Positions 1-11,925 of a stretch of 64,000 bases of DNA are shown here, one piece after another. Made by a program: the position numbers and the translations under genes. The first letter of the stretch is position 1; each line of letters begins with the position of its first letter. This DNA comes from Hsuehochloa calcarea (lineage: Eukaryota; Streptophyta; Magnoliopsida; Poales; Poaceae). The notes beneath the pieces are model-generated. The model saw only the letters and a program-made list of their open reading frames with translations. It was not told the origin of the DNA and made no database searches. The stretch covers positions 22,391,098-22,455,097 of the forward strand of contig CM070602.1 in NCBI GenBank assembly GCA_036346395.1, read 5' to 3'.

Positions 1-1221
1 ATCAACTCGCAAGATCACTCACCTGAGCATGAAACCGGTTTGTTTAGTCAAAACCAATGACAATCCAAATGTTGCATTTACGCCAAATAAGCCATCATGT
101 ATAAATGCATTCAGATGAACTTTGGACAACAAGGTTGAGCATTAGGGTCTTGATCCCATCTTGTGGCATCGCATCATGATTCCATATCTCATTAAGTGAA
201 ATTAACACCATTGATCATGTGAAGATGATCCCATCGTATATCTAAGTATGACTAAGCATATCTACGACAACCCCTGGTAGTACAATTATATCCAACTATT
301 AACAACCATCCTATGGTGACAATGCATACATGGTATTCAAGATATTCAAGGTGCATAATGACAAACATGTGATTGACTACTCCCAGAAACAGTTTATGTA
401 AAAGTAGCATGCAATTTCATGTAAAATAACATACTTTTGAAAATATAGGTTCAATATCATCAAAGGACTATGACTTGCCTTGGCCTTGCTCAGTTACCAC
501 ACTCTAGTCTTCAAATCTTGCTCCTGCTCCATGGAAATCATTGTCTAAACGAGAGAGAGAAAACGAACAAGATACAAATAAATCCAAAAGAAATTTCAAA
601 TAAAACCCAAAATTAACTAAACAAGTACTAGAAGAAAGATCTCGATTTTAGATGAATTTAGAAACTTGAACATGCTGAATCGGAGTTAGGATGAAGGAGA
701 ACGAGTTTTCAGAAGATTCAACGCGAGAGAAAATTGGGAAAAAAGAGGAGAGAGGGTATGGGCCACTAACAGGTGGGTCCTATGGGATTTTTGTTTTTTG
801 GATTAAAAGAAAATTCAGAAAAAGCTTTAGAGTATGACAAGTGGGGTCATGGTCTATGGACAAAGTCCACGAAGAAGGCTCGGGTCTACGGTGAGCTGAG
901 TTCACGGAACAATGCTCAGACGTGGGGTCCACATTGTAGCGACTCGGTCCATGGTGAACCGGGTTCACGGGTTTGGATCTAGGGCTGGCTCGGATCATGT
1001 GCATCCACGCGGCAGCCATGTGGCACTGATAGGGACGACATGACGACGGCTTGGCTGACTTGGTGCTGAGGTGGAGGTGAGGTGATAGGCCACATCGGCG
1101 ACAATGACGACGGAGCACGGGAACAAGGTTTCGGTGACAGCAAGGCACGATGAAGATGGGGAGGGGAGGGTGTGAATCTAGGCAAAGGGGGCGTAGAAAA
1201 TACGACGACGTGGACGGTTCC
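1..1221 (-). repeat. Long Ty3/gypsy-type LTR, minus strand, left part (oldest layer, 'D1')
   Basis: This is the distal part of a minus-oriented LTR. It resembles 57540-58700 in the same order and orientation: the stretch around 470-540 (CTTGCCTTGGCCTTGCTCAG, then a purine-rich tract) matches 58001-58095, and both go on into GTGGGGTCCACA-type text and a GC-rich leader. The match stops at 1221, where a plus-strand LTR begins; this LTR resumes at 46387 and reaches its own first bases at 47264. Read on the minus strand it has the AAG/GCAAGT box near 473-482. The left end lies outside the window. Short open frames here are shadows of GC-rich leader sequence and resemble no known protein. Confidence 0.7.
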
Positions 1222-1805
1222 TGTAATGTCCCAAAATTTGAGTTTCCACAAATTTTTTGTGTAGATTAGGTCCCCGAAAAAATTCACCAATTTTTATTGA
1301 ATTAATAAAGCTTAAATGATAATTTTTTATATTAAAACTATTTAATTTGATTAAAGTAAACTTAAATTAAATAAAAAACTATGTTAGTTGGATTCCTTGT
1401 GTTCTATTTATTTTCCTGAATTTTGTTGGATTTTTCCGTGTTTGTTTGGTATTTATTTGAGATCATTTGTATTTTCAGCCTTTTCTAAATTTAGAATCAA
1501 TTCCCAATTCATTTTCCTTCGTGGGCTGATTTTTCTCAACCCATTCCCTCCCGCCCACCTTGTCTCTTTAGCCCAGCCCCGCTAGCCTCCCCGCTTCCTC
1601 ACTCCGTTCCTTGCCTAACCCTAGCCCACCCCACCACCAAACACCAACCGCTCCTGGGCCAAACCACCTCCATGCTAGCCCCACAGCTAGTCGCCTCTCT
1701 ACCCTGTGTCCTGCTTGCTAACTGCCGCCGCCTGCATACCCACATGTGGTCGCATCGTGTAGGCCCCGAACACTCAGTGTCCATGCCCCGCAAACACGCC
1801 AAGGC

Positions 1806-1814
1806 TATAAATAG
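1806..1814 (+). promoter_or_regulatory. TATA box of LTR E+
   Basis: TATAAATAG in the setting GGCTATAAATAGCC, about 585 bp from the LTR start, at the change from AT-rich U3 to GC-rich leader. The reverse family member has its equivalent at 45802-45811. The CRM-like insertion lies about 170 bp downstream and would interrupt any transcript. Confidence 0.7.
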
Positions 1815-1982
1815 CCACCGTTGCCCTAGCCGTCGCCCAGAACTACTCCGTGCTCCACCGCCCTCTGTCTTCTTCTTCGGAGCTAGTGTCGCCCTTTGTG
1901 CACCCGTTCTTCGTCGTCGGACCTCCTCGGGCCATCGAGTTAGCGTCATCACGACCGCCTCATCCTTCCTCATCATCGGCAC

Positions 1983-2886
1983 TGATGTGACGGTGGCCTG
2001 ATCTTCCGAAAGGTACTGATAAGTCAATTGTGGAGAACTCGACGTTGATGATCCAAAGGCTCCGACCAAAACAAATCAAACCCCTCGCAATCACTACACC
2101 ACTGCTTCGATGGTTATCAACCGCGCCGAACGCGGTTGACCTCGCCAAGAAGGCTATCTCCTGCATGCGAATCGAGAACACAAGCAAGAAAGTAGAAGAT
2201 GCAATCTGATATTTTATTGTGAATATAGATGAAGCTCACAATGTGGGGTTCCTCAACCGAACGTGTGGCGATACTGCTAAGCAGAATAATATAAAAAAAA
2301 CACACTCTAAACTATGACGGCTACTGTATACATATAAGAGGACGTGAGGAGATCGACCTAGGGTTGTGCGAGAGGCGTACACAACCTGGACTCCGACCTC
2401 ATCACGCTTACAAGGCCTAAAACGGTGACGTGGCACCTTATTTACTATTCATATCGTGTATCTCTGGTTGAAGAACTGGTCATAGGACTGGTCCTAGGGT
2501 GGTCTTGAGGAGTCCCTGCTATCTTTGGTCGTAGATTGTGTCCAACGAGTACTGTGCTCGCTTCTCTGGTCGTAGATTGCTCCCAACGAGTCCTGGGCTC
2601 ACCGAGTACTGGTGAAACTGGTCGTAGGCCTTCATGAAGTGGTCGCAGACCCTGCGGAACTGATCGTAGACCTTCTTGAACTGGTTGTAGTCCTAGATTC
2701 CTAAGTACAAGTAAATCATCTTCGTTAGGCAGCATCATAGAGTTCTCAAATAATACAATCAGCCCTAGAAACGAATTTACCTGATAAATAAGTTGACGAG
2801 CACGTGCCCGAGTAATTGGACCTTGTACATCATTCAAAGTAGTAGAAAGAGGAGTGTTCATATCAGTAGAAGTGATGCCCTCATCA
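1983..2886 (-). repeat. 3' LTR of the CRM-like element
   Basis: It aligns along its full 904 bp with 32741-33647 and has many substitutions, so the insertion is not recent. Read on the minus strand it runs from TGATGAGG to CACATCA. The pol frame enters it and continues to a stop near 2445, coding a tail with the motif GPITRARARQL and then short EGLRP-type repeats. A TATA-like stretch lies near 2325-2340. Confidence 0.88.
2500..2700 (-). repeat. Short minisatellite in the CRM-like LTR
   Basis: The motif ACTGGTCGTAG(A/G)CCTTC recurs about six times with 20-40 bp spacing and drifting copies. The same array is in the other LTR at about 33270-33460. In the pol frame it codes degenerate EGLRP repeats. 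Confidence 0.6.
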
Positions 2887-2899
2887 TCCTCCCCTTCTT
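2887..2899 (-). other. Polypurine tract of the CRM-like element
   Basis: On the minus strand AAGAAGGGGAGGA directly precedes the 3' LTR start TGATGAGG. It also lies in the pol frame and codes the acidic EGEDD stretch, so one sequence serves plus-strand priming and protein coding. Confidence 0.8.
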
Positions 2900-3879
2900 G
2901 AATTGGAGTCGTCCTCGACTCAAGATCATCCTCTGCGTCCAAGAAAGGCCGCAAATCTGCAATGTTAAAGCTGGAGCTAACCCCGAAATTTGCAGGCAAG
3001 TCTAACTTATATGCATTATCATTAATACATTCAAGAAATTTAAAAGGACCATCTGCACGTGGCATAAGTTTAGACTTCCTCAAATCAGGAAATCGTTCTT
3101 TACGCAAGTGTAACCACACAAGATCACTAGGTTCAAAAGAAACATGCTTGCGTCCCTGACTACCAGCAACTTTATATTTAGCATTCATAATCTCAATGTT
3201 CTCTTTCGTTGTCTCATGCATCCTTAGTATCAACTCAGCACATTGTTGAGCATCAAAATTTACTTTCCTCGAAGCTGGAAGAGGTAACAAGTCGATAGGT
3301 GCACGAGGGATGAATCTATAAACAATCTCAAAAGGACACTTCTTTGTGGTAGAATACAACAAATGATTATAAACAAACTCCACATGAGGCAAGCAGTCCT
3401 CCCACATTTTTAAGTTCTTTTTAAGCACAACCCTAAGCATAGTGGACAAAGTTCTATAAACAACCTCAATTTGTCCATCAGTTTGGGGATAACAAGTAGT
3501 GGAAAATAACAACTTAGTTGTGAGAACCCGGGGTATTTAACTTGTAATACTTAACCATCCAAATGGCCCTAGTATTACAAATTAAATATCTCGATTCTCA
3601 GCGCATATGTACTTCCCAAAATTACAGTACACATGCCCCATACAAAAATTAAGCATCCAAACCATACAAGTTCATATTAGAAAAGTAGGGCCAACCGGTC
3701 AAATGATAGGAATAAACCAAAGTAGCAGCGGAAACATAAGCCATAAGATGGCGATAAACAAAAGCCAAACGGTTTGCTATTACCCACAAGGCAACCGACT
3801 GGAAAACGTCCAAGCTAGTAGTCGAGAGCAAAGTCGAAGTCGGGCTCATAATAGTTAACCCCTTGGGGGTCAACCTCCT

Positions 3880-5136
3880 CTGCAACAATTAAGCAAAGCA
3901 ACTGAGTACAAAAAGTACTCGCAAGACTTACGAGTAACAAGCCTATACATAGCTACATGCAAGCTGAAACAAAGGAGGAGGTTATATGGTTCATTTGACG
4001 CATAAAGCAACATTTCATTTGCAATAAGTAATAGATTGAAAGCAATTTGACAAATCAGTTTTTAATTGATTAAAATAATAGCGAGACAACAATAATAAAC
4101 ATAAATAACATCCTTGAAGTGGCTTCCCAACAGCCACCACAACATAGCTCGAATTACACATTCGTACCACCCGAAATCAAGTTTTATAGAAAACTATTTA
4201 GTCTAACTCTTGTAGAGACCTAACCAAGCATGTCCATAACCAAGAACTTGGCTATTCGAATAGATTATACCCTGCAGGGGTGTACCAATGTACCCACACG
4301 CTAGACCGTCTTTTTGCCATGCAATATAGCACACTTCCTTAGGTATGCCGGCAAGGCTAAGTCCTACGAGACACTTTCCAATGGATTGTACTAATTACGA
4401 GTCGCACGTATGGGGGTTAACCCTTAGTGAACCGCCGTTACGGGCTCCCACTAAGGACCCACATGTTGAGTCGGACGCACCGGCCCAGCCGAAGCAACTG
4501 TGGTTGCTCCTGGGTATGGCGAACCTAGAAAGGAACCCATCCCTCTCAACCCAAACAAACATTTTCTTTTTCATACCACCAACGACTTCAATAATTAACA
4601 CCTCCCAAAGTACTTAGTCAAGAGAGGTCCCATATCCCTGTTATGTGGTTAGTACGCAAAAACGCTTGGGTCAGTGTCCAAGATGTTCGGTCCTTGTTGA
4701 CTCGGGCACCAATCACACACCCAATAACCACACCATCAAACCAATATGCCCAAGTCTAAAATATTTCACTTTCAGTTTTAGTTTTCCAAATACAATTACA
4801 TATATGAGTATCCAGACTCAAATAATTATAATGACGATAAAATGACCATCGCCGAAGCGATGATCCCCATTCTACCGTTCTAAGCATTGCTAAGCATGAC
4901 ATCGCAGAAAAGTAAAGTGATTAGAGTCCATCCATCGAACTCTAAATCACAACGAATACATCCTAGGCTCAGTGGTAGAGGATGAACATATACCTACAAT
5001 TTATGCAACTATAGGATCAACTATACGATCGATAATTTAACAACAAAATAGAGCATGCATACATACACTTTGCAAACAAGATAATAGACTTTGAAAGTAA
5101 TGAGATCAATATGATCAAATAGAAACAACTGCTTGC
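3880..5136 (-). other. Predicted leader intron of LTR F
   Basis: Minus strand: donor AAAG/GCAAGC at 5137/5136, acceptor TTGTTGCAG/AGGAGG at 3880, stem-loop GAGTAC-TTTTT-GTACTC at 3904-3920. Acceptor to LTR end is 361 bp. Splicing is inferred only. Confidence 0.45.
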
Positions 5137-7157
5137 CTTTCTGGAGATAACTTTCTTGCTGCAGAGGATCACTCGCGTAATCAATAAAGTCGTCGGAACC
5201 TATTCGAAAGAATCGAAAGTACAATAAGAACGAATAATACTGAAAAGACCCAAAAATACAATTTCGTCCAAAAAGTATGAAAAATTCACAGAAGGTAGAG
5301 CATGAATTTATATGAATTTATCAACAAAAATCAATTGATTTGGATATTCCATGCAAAAGTTATGGCAGTTTGAAAATCGGTTTTCCCAGAAAATCCAATA
5401 AATTGCTCGCTATCGCTATTCATCCAAAAATAGAAGTTTTGGTGAAAATTTCCAGAGAGGTGGTGCGCATGAAATTTTTATGGTAGACAGAGCACCACAT
5501 GAGATGATCAACGAAAAATGATTCACCTCATTCGGAGCAAAGATGAGTTTTCTATTATTTTTAAAAGACAAGAAAGTAGTGCACAAGATAATTGTAAAAT
5601 AAGATTTTCAGAGATAGCAACATGCTCAAAACTTATTTTACAATAAATTACAGTAACAAAGGAACATGACAAAATTGAGTTTACTAAAATTGGAGCTACA
5701 GAGAAATACTTATGCATTTTTAGAGTAATAAAAGTATTAAACCTAAAATAATTATGCCAAAAGTATCTTATGGAATAGTAACAAGGTTCAAACCATTTTT
5801 ATAATAAAGTACATGCAAAAAGGAATCCAGCAAAATTTGAATCATCAAATTTGGAGCTAAAATGAATTACTTATGCAATTTTGAATTTAATGCATTTTTC
5901 AGTTCATAAATAAAGCATTTCGGATTTTATAAAACCATAAAAGACTTTTTACACCCAGCCGATCCTAGCCACGGTCGCTGACCAGTGGGCCCCTTAAACA
6001 GTGCATTTTCCATTTTTGAAACCGAATAGAATTTTTGGCCTGACAGGTGGGGTCCACATGTTATACTCACGGCTCATAGCACAGTACGTGGACTCACGGT
6101 CCACGGCCGGTCCACGAGGTTCCAGTCCGTGCGCTCAGCCCTATGGCCCACATGTCATACACTGTGATGACTGGGATTAAAACCTCGCTTACTGTGCTTG
6201 GCCCCACATGTCAGACACACTAAGAATCCGAATAAGACAGCCATTAACTACTTAAGCAATCATTAGTAGTTAATGAACGGGATTTGGTCTTAATGACCTT
6301 TCTACAGTATTTTCGAAAATCCGACAATACAGAGCTGGCTTCACTGGGCTCCCGCCGGCGTTCCCGGGCATGGCGGCGCTAGCTAAGGGCATGGACGGGT
6401 TCACAATACTCTTGCGCACCCAACGGTGGTACTCACGGTGGCTGAGTTGGCCCGAGGCGGCGGCGCACCGGAGAGAGGCGGCGGAGAGCTACGGCTAAAT
6501 GTGCACGGCAAAATTGAGCTCCGCATTGTACAGTGAAGCAGGTACCAAAACATCAACAAGTCGCGGGGAGGCTACCTGAGCGAGGGAGAGACTCGGAGAA
6601 GGTCAGAGTTGAGCCGGCGTCGAGGAGGGTGACGGCGGTGCAGTGCTTCACCGAGGGGAGCTCGCTCTGGTGAAGGAGACAGGGCATGAGTGGTAGAGAG
6701 AGCTCAAGGGCAGTCCACAGATGGTGTACAAGCAAGGAATCGGCAAGGAGCTTACCACACCGGCGACAGGGAAGAACGGAAGCTTCGCGGCCGAAAATGG
6801 GTCAAACTTGGATTTCTCGGGCTCCTGTGAACCGATGGCAAAATAGAGTGAGCGAAAAGATTAAGCAGGCCAAGGCACGGCCGGTGACACACTTGAGCGA
6901 GGACGGGACTCACCGAACACGGAGTTGGCACGGTGGCAGCTCCGGGTACGAGTTCTACCACCGAAGAGAGCTCGACGGTGTTCCGGGCGCTACAAGCCAA
7001 GGCAAGGCCTCGTGTTAGAAAAAATAGAACTAGGGAGGAACGGAGATGGAGCAGGAGGCGGAAGCACGGAGCTTACCTGGGAGAGAGCCATGATCTCGCC
7101 TCCTTTCCCTCGGCCACTGAGAGGGAAAGTGAGAGCTAGCAGGCGAGGGAGACGGAG

Positions 7158-7166
7158 TTATATAGC
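7158..7166 (-). promoter_or_regulatory. TATA box of LTR F
   Basis: Minus-strand GCTATATAAC lies at the edge between AT-rich U3 and GC-rich leader, about 910 bp from the LTR start. Confidence 0.55.
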
Positions 7167-8078
7167 TCCAACGGCCGAGAAGGAGACGGCGTGAAGAGGC
7201 GACTCTCCAGGATTGGTCGGCCGGGGCGGTGGATCCACGGCGTCAATGGAGCGGCGCAGAGCTTCTGCGGCGCGTGGCGCACGAGCTCTGAGCGCGCGGC
7301 GAGTTGGAGAAGATAGGTCTGATGAGCGGGCCCCGCGATGTCAGCGACTCACGGCGGAGCGCGGGAGTGGCCAGGTCCGGTGGATCTGGGCCGTTCGATT
7401 GGAAATGGACGGCTCGGATTGAGAAGAGAAGCCCAGAGTGGTTCGAACGGGTGCGAGATCTGGACCGGGGGATCTCCATTGGACGGCTGACACGCGACGC
7501 GGTTAGTCGGTTGGGCTGAACCGCGGGAGCCGGGTCGGAATTTGAGTCGGGTTCGAGCCCGAGGAACAATGATTCTAGATTTAAATTAAAATGGCTGAGA
7601 TGATTTGGGAATTTCTAGAGGTAGCTACACCAATCCAAAAATTCGGAAATTTTTACTGAGTGATCCTGGCTTCAATGTCGACCGTGTGTGAATTTTACAG
7701 AATTTTGCATGTAGGACATTGCCCGCTAGAAAATTCACAAGCTGCTGGACAGGGGTTTGACCAGGGAGACAACAGGTTTGACCAGCCCTTAAGAAATAGC
7801 AAATAATTTCTAAAAATTATGAAATTTCTCAGGGAGGTTACCAAGATGATCAAGAATTTAGGAAAAATATTTCCAGTGGATGATCGCAAGGTTTGACTAG
7901 AATATCTTGAATTGCAACACTTTGAGTCAATAAACTTAATTGAATTTGAAGTCCACATTTCAAGGAGATAAATTCTTGATAATTCAAATGACAACAAGGA
8001 TGCATCCAAAAGTTTTAATTTATCCTCATTTTCATATATTTAAAATACAACCCCAGAGCTTTGGGATGTTACATTAGT

Positions 8079-8354
8079 CCCCAACTTACCCCACAAGGTT
8101 CTCCAAAAATAACTAAGAAATTTAGCATCACGATCTGAAACTATCGTATTCGGAATACCATGCAAGCGAATAATTTTCGTAAAGAATAAATCAGCAACAT
8201 TTGTAGCATCATCACTTTTATGACATGGTATAAAATGAGTCATCTTAGAGAATCTATCCATGACAACAAAAATACTATCCCTCCCCTTCTTTGTTCTATG
8301 AAGCCCTAAAATAAAGTCCATAGAAATATCTAGGAAGAGGCATGTATAAACCAT
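8079..8354 (-). pseudogene. Integrase catalytic core, N-terminal half (CRM-like pol)
   Basis: Minus-strand translation shows the start of the rve-type integrase core: DISMDFILGLHRTKKGRDSI with the first catalytic Asp, then VVMDRFSKMTHFIPCHK and HGIPNTIVSDRDAKF with the second. It ends at WRTLWGKLGTN, where the TTAGT insertion begins. The last residues of the longer open frame come from the inserted LTR. Just upstream, between 8354 and 8360, the Cys half of the zinc finger and the linker are missing: the text passes directly from WPKMRRDV to a truncated LNPHGLY. Confidence 0.82.
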
Positions 8355-8359
8355 GAGGA

Positions 8360-8701
8360 TTAAGTCATGACGTCACGCCTCATCTTTGGCCAATAAAAGT
8401 GGTGGGTCAGAATATCCTCGGTATTCTTCACGCCGATGTGACCCATCAATCCTCCTCCATGCGCCTCCTGTAACAACAAAAGACAAACGGAGCTAGCTGG
8501 AATGCATAGCTTGTTAGCACGATACACAAACCCATCATGCACCATAAATTTATTCCAACCCTTTCCCTCTTGACAATTTAGAAACACATCTTTAAAATCA
8601 ACATGATGCACATAGTACTCCTTTATTGTATATAATCCAAAGATTTTGAAGTCAAGTTGTGAAAGCATGGTATATCTCCTAGACAAAGCATCGGCTATCA
8701 T
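8360..8701 (-). pseudogene. RNase H end and integrase zinc-finger start (CRM-like pol)
   Basis: Minus-strand translation begins with IADALSRR, the usual end of Ty3/gypsy RNase H. A variable linker follows, then the HHCC-type integrase zinc finger: EAHGGGLMGHIGVKNTEDIL and HHFYWPKMRRDV carry the His pair and the helix after it. The CxxC half expected next is absent and a stop follows, so the finger is truncated by a small deletion. Confidence 0.8.
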
Positions 8702-9215
8702 ATTTTCTTTGCCCTTTTTATATTTAATGACGTAGTGGAAAGACTCAATAAACTCAACCCACTTAGCATGTCTGCGGTTCAGATTGGTTTGACTTCAAAT
8801 ATGCTTCAAAGATTCATGATCAGAATGTATTACAAACTCTTTGGGTCATAAATAATGTTGCCATGTTTTCAAAGTTCGAATTAGAGCATATAATTTTTTA
8901 TCATAGGTAGAATAGTTCAAACTAGGACCACTTAATTTTTTCACTAAAGTAAGCAACATGTTTTCCTTCTTGAATTAACACACCACCAAGACCTATGCCA
9001 CTAGCATCACATTCTAATTCAAAAGTCTTGCTGAAATCGAGAAGTTGAAGCAAAGGGGCATGTGTTAGCTTATCTTTGAGAGCGTCGAAAGCTTGTTGTT
9101 GTATGGTGGCCCAAGTAAAAGGAACTCCCTTCTTTGTAAGCTCATTCAGCGGTGTAGAGAGGGTGCTGAAATCCCGAACAAAACGCCGATATAAACCAGC
9201 GAGCCCTAGAAAACT
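8702..9215 (-). pseudogene. Degenerate RNase H of the CRM-like pol
   Basis: Broken frames on the minus strand read GLYRRFVRDFSTL and PFTWATIQQQAFDALKDKL (connection domain), ELECDASGIGLGGVL with the first RNase H Asp, then IHSDHESLKH and KWVEFIESF. Order and spacing are those of Ty3/gypsy RNase H, with several frameshifts. It joins the RT on one side and the zinc finger on the other. Confidence 0.75.
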
Positions 9216-9737
9216 TCACACTTGTGTGACCGTTTTAGGAGGTGGCCAACTCTGGATAGCGACGATCTTGGCTTGATCAACTTCGATGCCCTGTGGAGTA
9301 ACAACATAGCCAAGAAAAGAGACTTGATCCGTGCAAAAGGTGCGCTTCTCAAGGTTACCAAACAAATGTGCATCTCTCAAAACATTAAAAACAACACGTA
9401 AATGATCCATGTGTTCTTCATATGACTTGCTATAGATCAGAATATTATCAAAATAAACCACCACAAATTTTCCAATGAAAGCACACAAAACTTTGTTCAT
9501 TAAACGCGTGAAAGTGCTAGGTGCATTAGTTAAACTAAAAGGCATCACTAACCACTCATATAGTCCGAGCTTAGTTTTGAATGATGTTTTCCTTTCATCT
9601 CCTAATTTCATTCTAATCTGGTGGTACCCGCTACCCAAGTCAATCTTTGTGAAAAGAATAGATCCACTTAACTCATCAAGCATATCGTCTAACCTAGAAA
9701 TGAGATGACGATACCATATTGTGATATTATTATTGGC
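9216..9737 (-). pseudogene. Reverse transcriptase of the CRM-like pol, catalytic Asp lost
   Basis: The minus-strand frame covers RT from just after the fingers (NNITIWYRH, PRLDDMLDELSG, KIDLGSGYHQIRM) through LVMPFSLTNAPSTF and the catalytic strand, to FLGYVVTPQGIEVD. The catalytic motif reads YFDN instead of YFDD (about 9445-9456): the second of the paired aspartates is Asn, a G-to-A change typical of methyl-cytosine decay on the other strand. The N-terminal part of RT is at 29265-29370, cut off by the 19.5 kb insertion. The protein would be inactive even if rejoined. Confidence 0.88.
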
Positions 9738-9742
9738 TCTAT

Positions 9743-11911
9743 TGTAATACCCCAAAAGTAAATCGGCGTACTAGAAGAAGTTTCAGAAGAAGGAGCTAAT
9801 GGGAGAATCTGAATCGTTTTTTTCTTCAGGGGGTTTTCTGTGTTTTTTCAGCAACCTGGACTCTGGGCCTCAGCCCAGGGTGGCCCATGAGGGGGCTGGC
9901 CAAAGGGGGGTATCTCTCCCCCCTAAACCCTAAAACCCCTTCCCCCTTCCCCTTTTCCCCTCCCCAAGCCGCCACCCCCTCCTCCCCCTCTACAACCGGC
10001 CGCCACCCTCGCCCCTGCACCAGCGCTTTTGTTTGTCAGATTTGGGTAAGTTCCGTACGTTTTCTGAACTTCTCACCTCTTATAAAGTTGTAGCCCTTGG
10101 TCTTAGCTTTCTTTTGGCACTGAGATCATCTGATTTGGAGTTACGGTTTAGGAGATATGGTAGTTTTACCGCGACTGTCCAGGAGAGCTGACGTGATTTG
10201 GCAGATTTTCTTGTCGGGCCATTATGATCTACTTAGAGGCCGAATCTGGTATTTTCGTCTTCTAGAGTTTTGTTCCTGATGTCGTTATCTTTCTTTTGGC
10301 ACTGAGATCACTTGATTCCACCTTACGGTTTAGGAGATATGAATTTTTAATCGCGCGCTGTCCTGTCTGCCTGAGAATTTGGAACTGTCGGTTTTCCCCT
10401 CGGTTTTGATCTAGTTAAAGTCAGATTCAGAACTTCCACCCAACTAGGTTTTTGTAGCCCTTGAAATTATCTTTCCGAGTTGATAAAGATCATATCAATT
10501 GGATCTGTAGACTGAAAGTTATGCCATGTTCTTTACTGCTGTTCTGAAATCTGGGCAGATATCTGTTAGTGTTTTCAACTGTTGTTTAGGCCACTGTTTT
10601 GGCCGAATCAAAGGATTCCACCAACTAGAGTTTCATAGCCTGTTACGTTAAAAGTATTTGAGCACTGGTTTCAAGTCATTCGGAGTTATAGATATTTAAT
10701 TACGATTTTTCTCGTACTGCTGATCAGAATGGCCGATATTGGCTGATTAGTTAATTCGTCATTTTGAGTTTTTTGTTATGTTGATTAGATAGAGGGTTAT
10801 GGTAAAACGCTTGTACCCACGTCATAACTTATTATTCTTATTTCGAATAAATATTTGTGTAGGCGGTGGGGCGGGGTGGAGAAATTCGCCGTTGCCTCCT
10901 AACTCGCACACAGTGCGGAAGGCAAGTATATGGTAGAGTGGTGAACAATGGGTTGTTCACCATGATCATTGATGTTACTTATCATGCTATTTATTATGCT
11001 TTAGTTCAGCTTATTCTTATACATGATATTGATGACCTTGAGTGAATGAGATTATGATAATGAGATAATGAGTAGATATTGAGTTAATGAGATGGACTAT
11101 GTTGATGAATAAATAAAGATGTCGATCATTTACATTCATCATGACATGGGTCGCATGAGCAGTCGGTGAGAAAGTCATGTAACTATTCCGTGAGGTCGGT
11201 GAGAAAGATACATGACTAGTCCGAGAGCTCTAGATAAAATCCTACTTTGGTGGGGACTTCACGGGAGTGAAGAATAGAGTGTGTCATCGACGGTGAACAC
11301 TCAGCTATACCTGTATCACCGATGAGATGCATATGAGCATGAGCATGTTGGTGCATTCGCATATCTAAGTAAATAGTTAAATTGTGCAACTTTACCTATA
11401 TGGAATATGGCTTGTTTGTTTGAGAATGACAATGACATTAACTAAATGGATGATGATGATAACTTTGATTTTGGATAATAAACTATTGTTTATGGCTTTA
11501 TTATGTATTTGCTGAGTCTTGGACTCATTCTTGCTCTATTGTTGTTTTTAGGTGACCAAAGATGACGTTTTACTCGGAAGGGCTAGCGACTTGGAATCAT
11601 GCACTTCACCCAATTATTTGATTCATTGGACATGAGAAACTTTTAGAATAACAAGAATATTTATATCTAGGACATGATGGTATTGAATAACCATAGATAC
11701 TTGGTTTATGTTAATCTTGGTTTATTATTTTGCTATGCTCCTAGGTCTAATTTATTTATGATTGTCATAGTGTTATGCTTGTGTTAATGCGACCCGTGGA
11801 TGGGTTTTAATGTTGTTATGCTTGCTGAAATTTCACAGTGTGTTGATGTATAATAGATGATAAGAGTAGTTTGGTGGTATTCCAGGCTCAGTGTTGGGCT
11901 GGGGTGTTACA
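9743..11911 (+). repeat. 5' LTR of element A (2169 bp)
   Basis: Nearly identical to 27099-29259 over its length; differences are mainly indels of 1-3 bases at CTG, CAG, CCG or GG. It has a C-rich stretch near 9905-10015, no clear TATA box, an AAG/GCAAGT box at 10921, a stem-loop at 11513-11527 and a pyrimidine-AG at 11551. The closing text, CTCAGTGTTGGGCTGGGGTG, is shared with the solo LTRs at 37281-42393 and 37483-40061, so they belong to one superfamily ('C'). Confidence 0.92.
10922..11551 (+). other. Predicted leader intron in the 5' LTR of element A
   Basis: Donor GCGGAAG/GCAAGT; stem-loop TGAGTC-TTG-GACTCA at 11513-11527; acceptor TTGTTTTTAG at 11551. The possible branch site CTCAT is 24 nt before the AG. 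From acceptor to LTR end is 360 bp. The second LTR has the same module at 28261-28896. No expression evidence is available. Confidence 0.5.
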
Positions 11912-11913
11912 GT

Positions 11914-11925
11914 TGGTATGAGAGC
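11914..11925 (+). other. Primer-binding site of element A
   Basis: TGGTATGAGAGC lies three bases after the LTR end and matches the initiator tRNA-Met 3' end (TGGTATCAGAGC) with one mismatch. Confidence 0.8.

Larger units (their letters stand above)
2445..3513 (-). pseudogene. Integrase C-terminal half of the CRM-like pol, running into the LTR
   Basis: Translated on the minus strand this open frame begins within the integrase core at CYPQTDGQ, shortly before the third catalytic residue. It continues through the usual WEDCLPHVEF and CPFEIVY motifs and the C-terminal domain (DLVWLHLRKERFP), to a tail with SSFNIADLRPF and an acidic EGEDDEG stretch. The acidic stretch is encoded by the polypurine tract. 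The frame then crosses into the LTR and ends with repeated EGLRP-like units. I see no classical chromodomain, as expected for CRM elements. The upstream half of the integrase is at 8079-8354, separated by a solo LTR inserted with TTAGT duplications, so the protein cannot be made whole. Confidence 0.85.
3519..8073 (-). mobile_element. Solo LTR, 4555 bp ('F'), inside integrase of the CRM-like element
   Basis: The boundaries are exact: TTAGT at 3514-3518 and 8074-8078, with termini TGTGAGAACCC and, on the reverse strand, TGTAACATCCC. Read on the minus strand it has an AT-rich U3, a TATA box (7158-7166), a GC-rich leader (7500-6300), an AAG/GCAAGC box (about 5137), the palindrome TATTCGAATA near 4255, a stem-loop at 3904-3920 and a TTGTTGCAG tract ending at 3880. 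No PBS, PPT or protein domain is present, so it is a recombined solo LTR, not a full element. The plan matches the other long LTRs in the window, but its sequence differs from families C and E. Open frames inside are unsupported. Confidence 0.82.

Noticed and set aside
2445..3513. Chromodomain at the integrase C-terminus of the CRM-like element
   Set aside because: The tail is acidic and repeat-bearing, without the aromatic and EEATWE-type motifs seen in the Tekay element.
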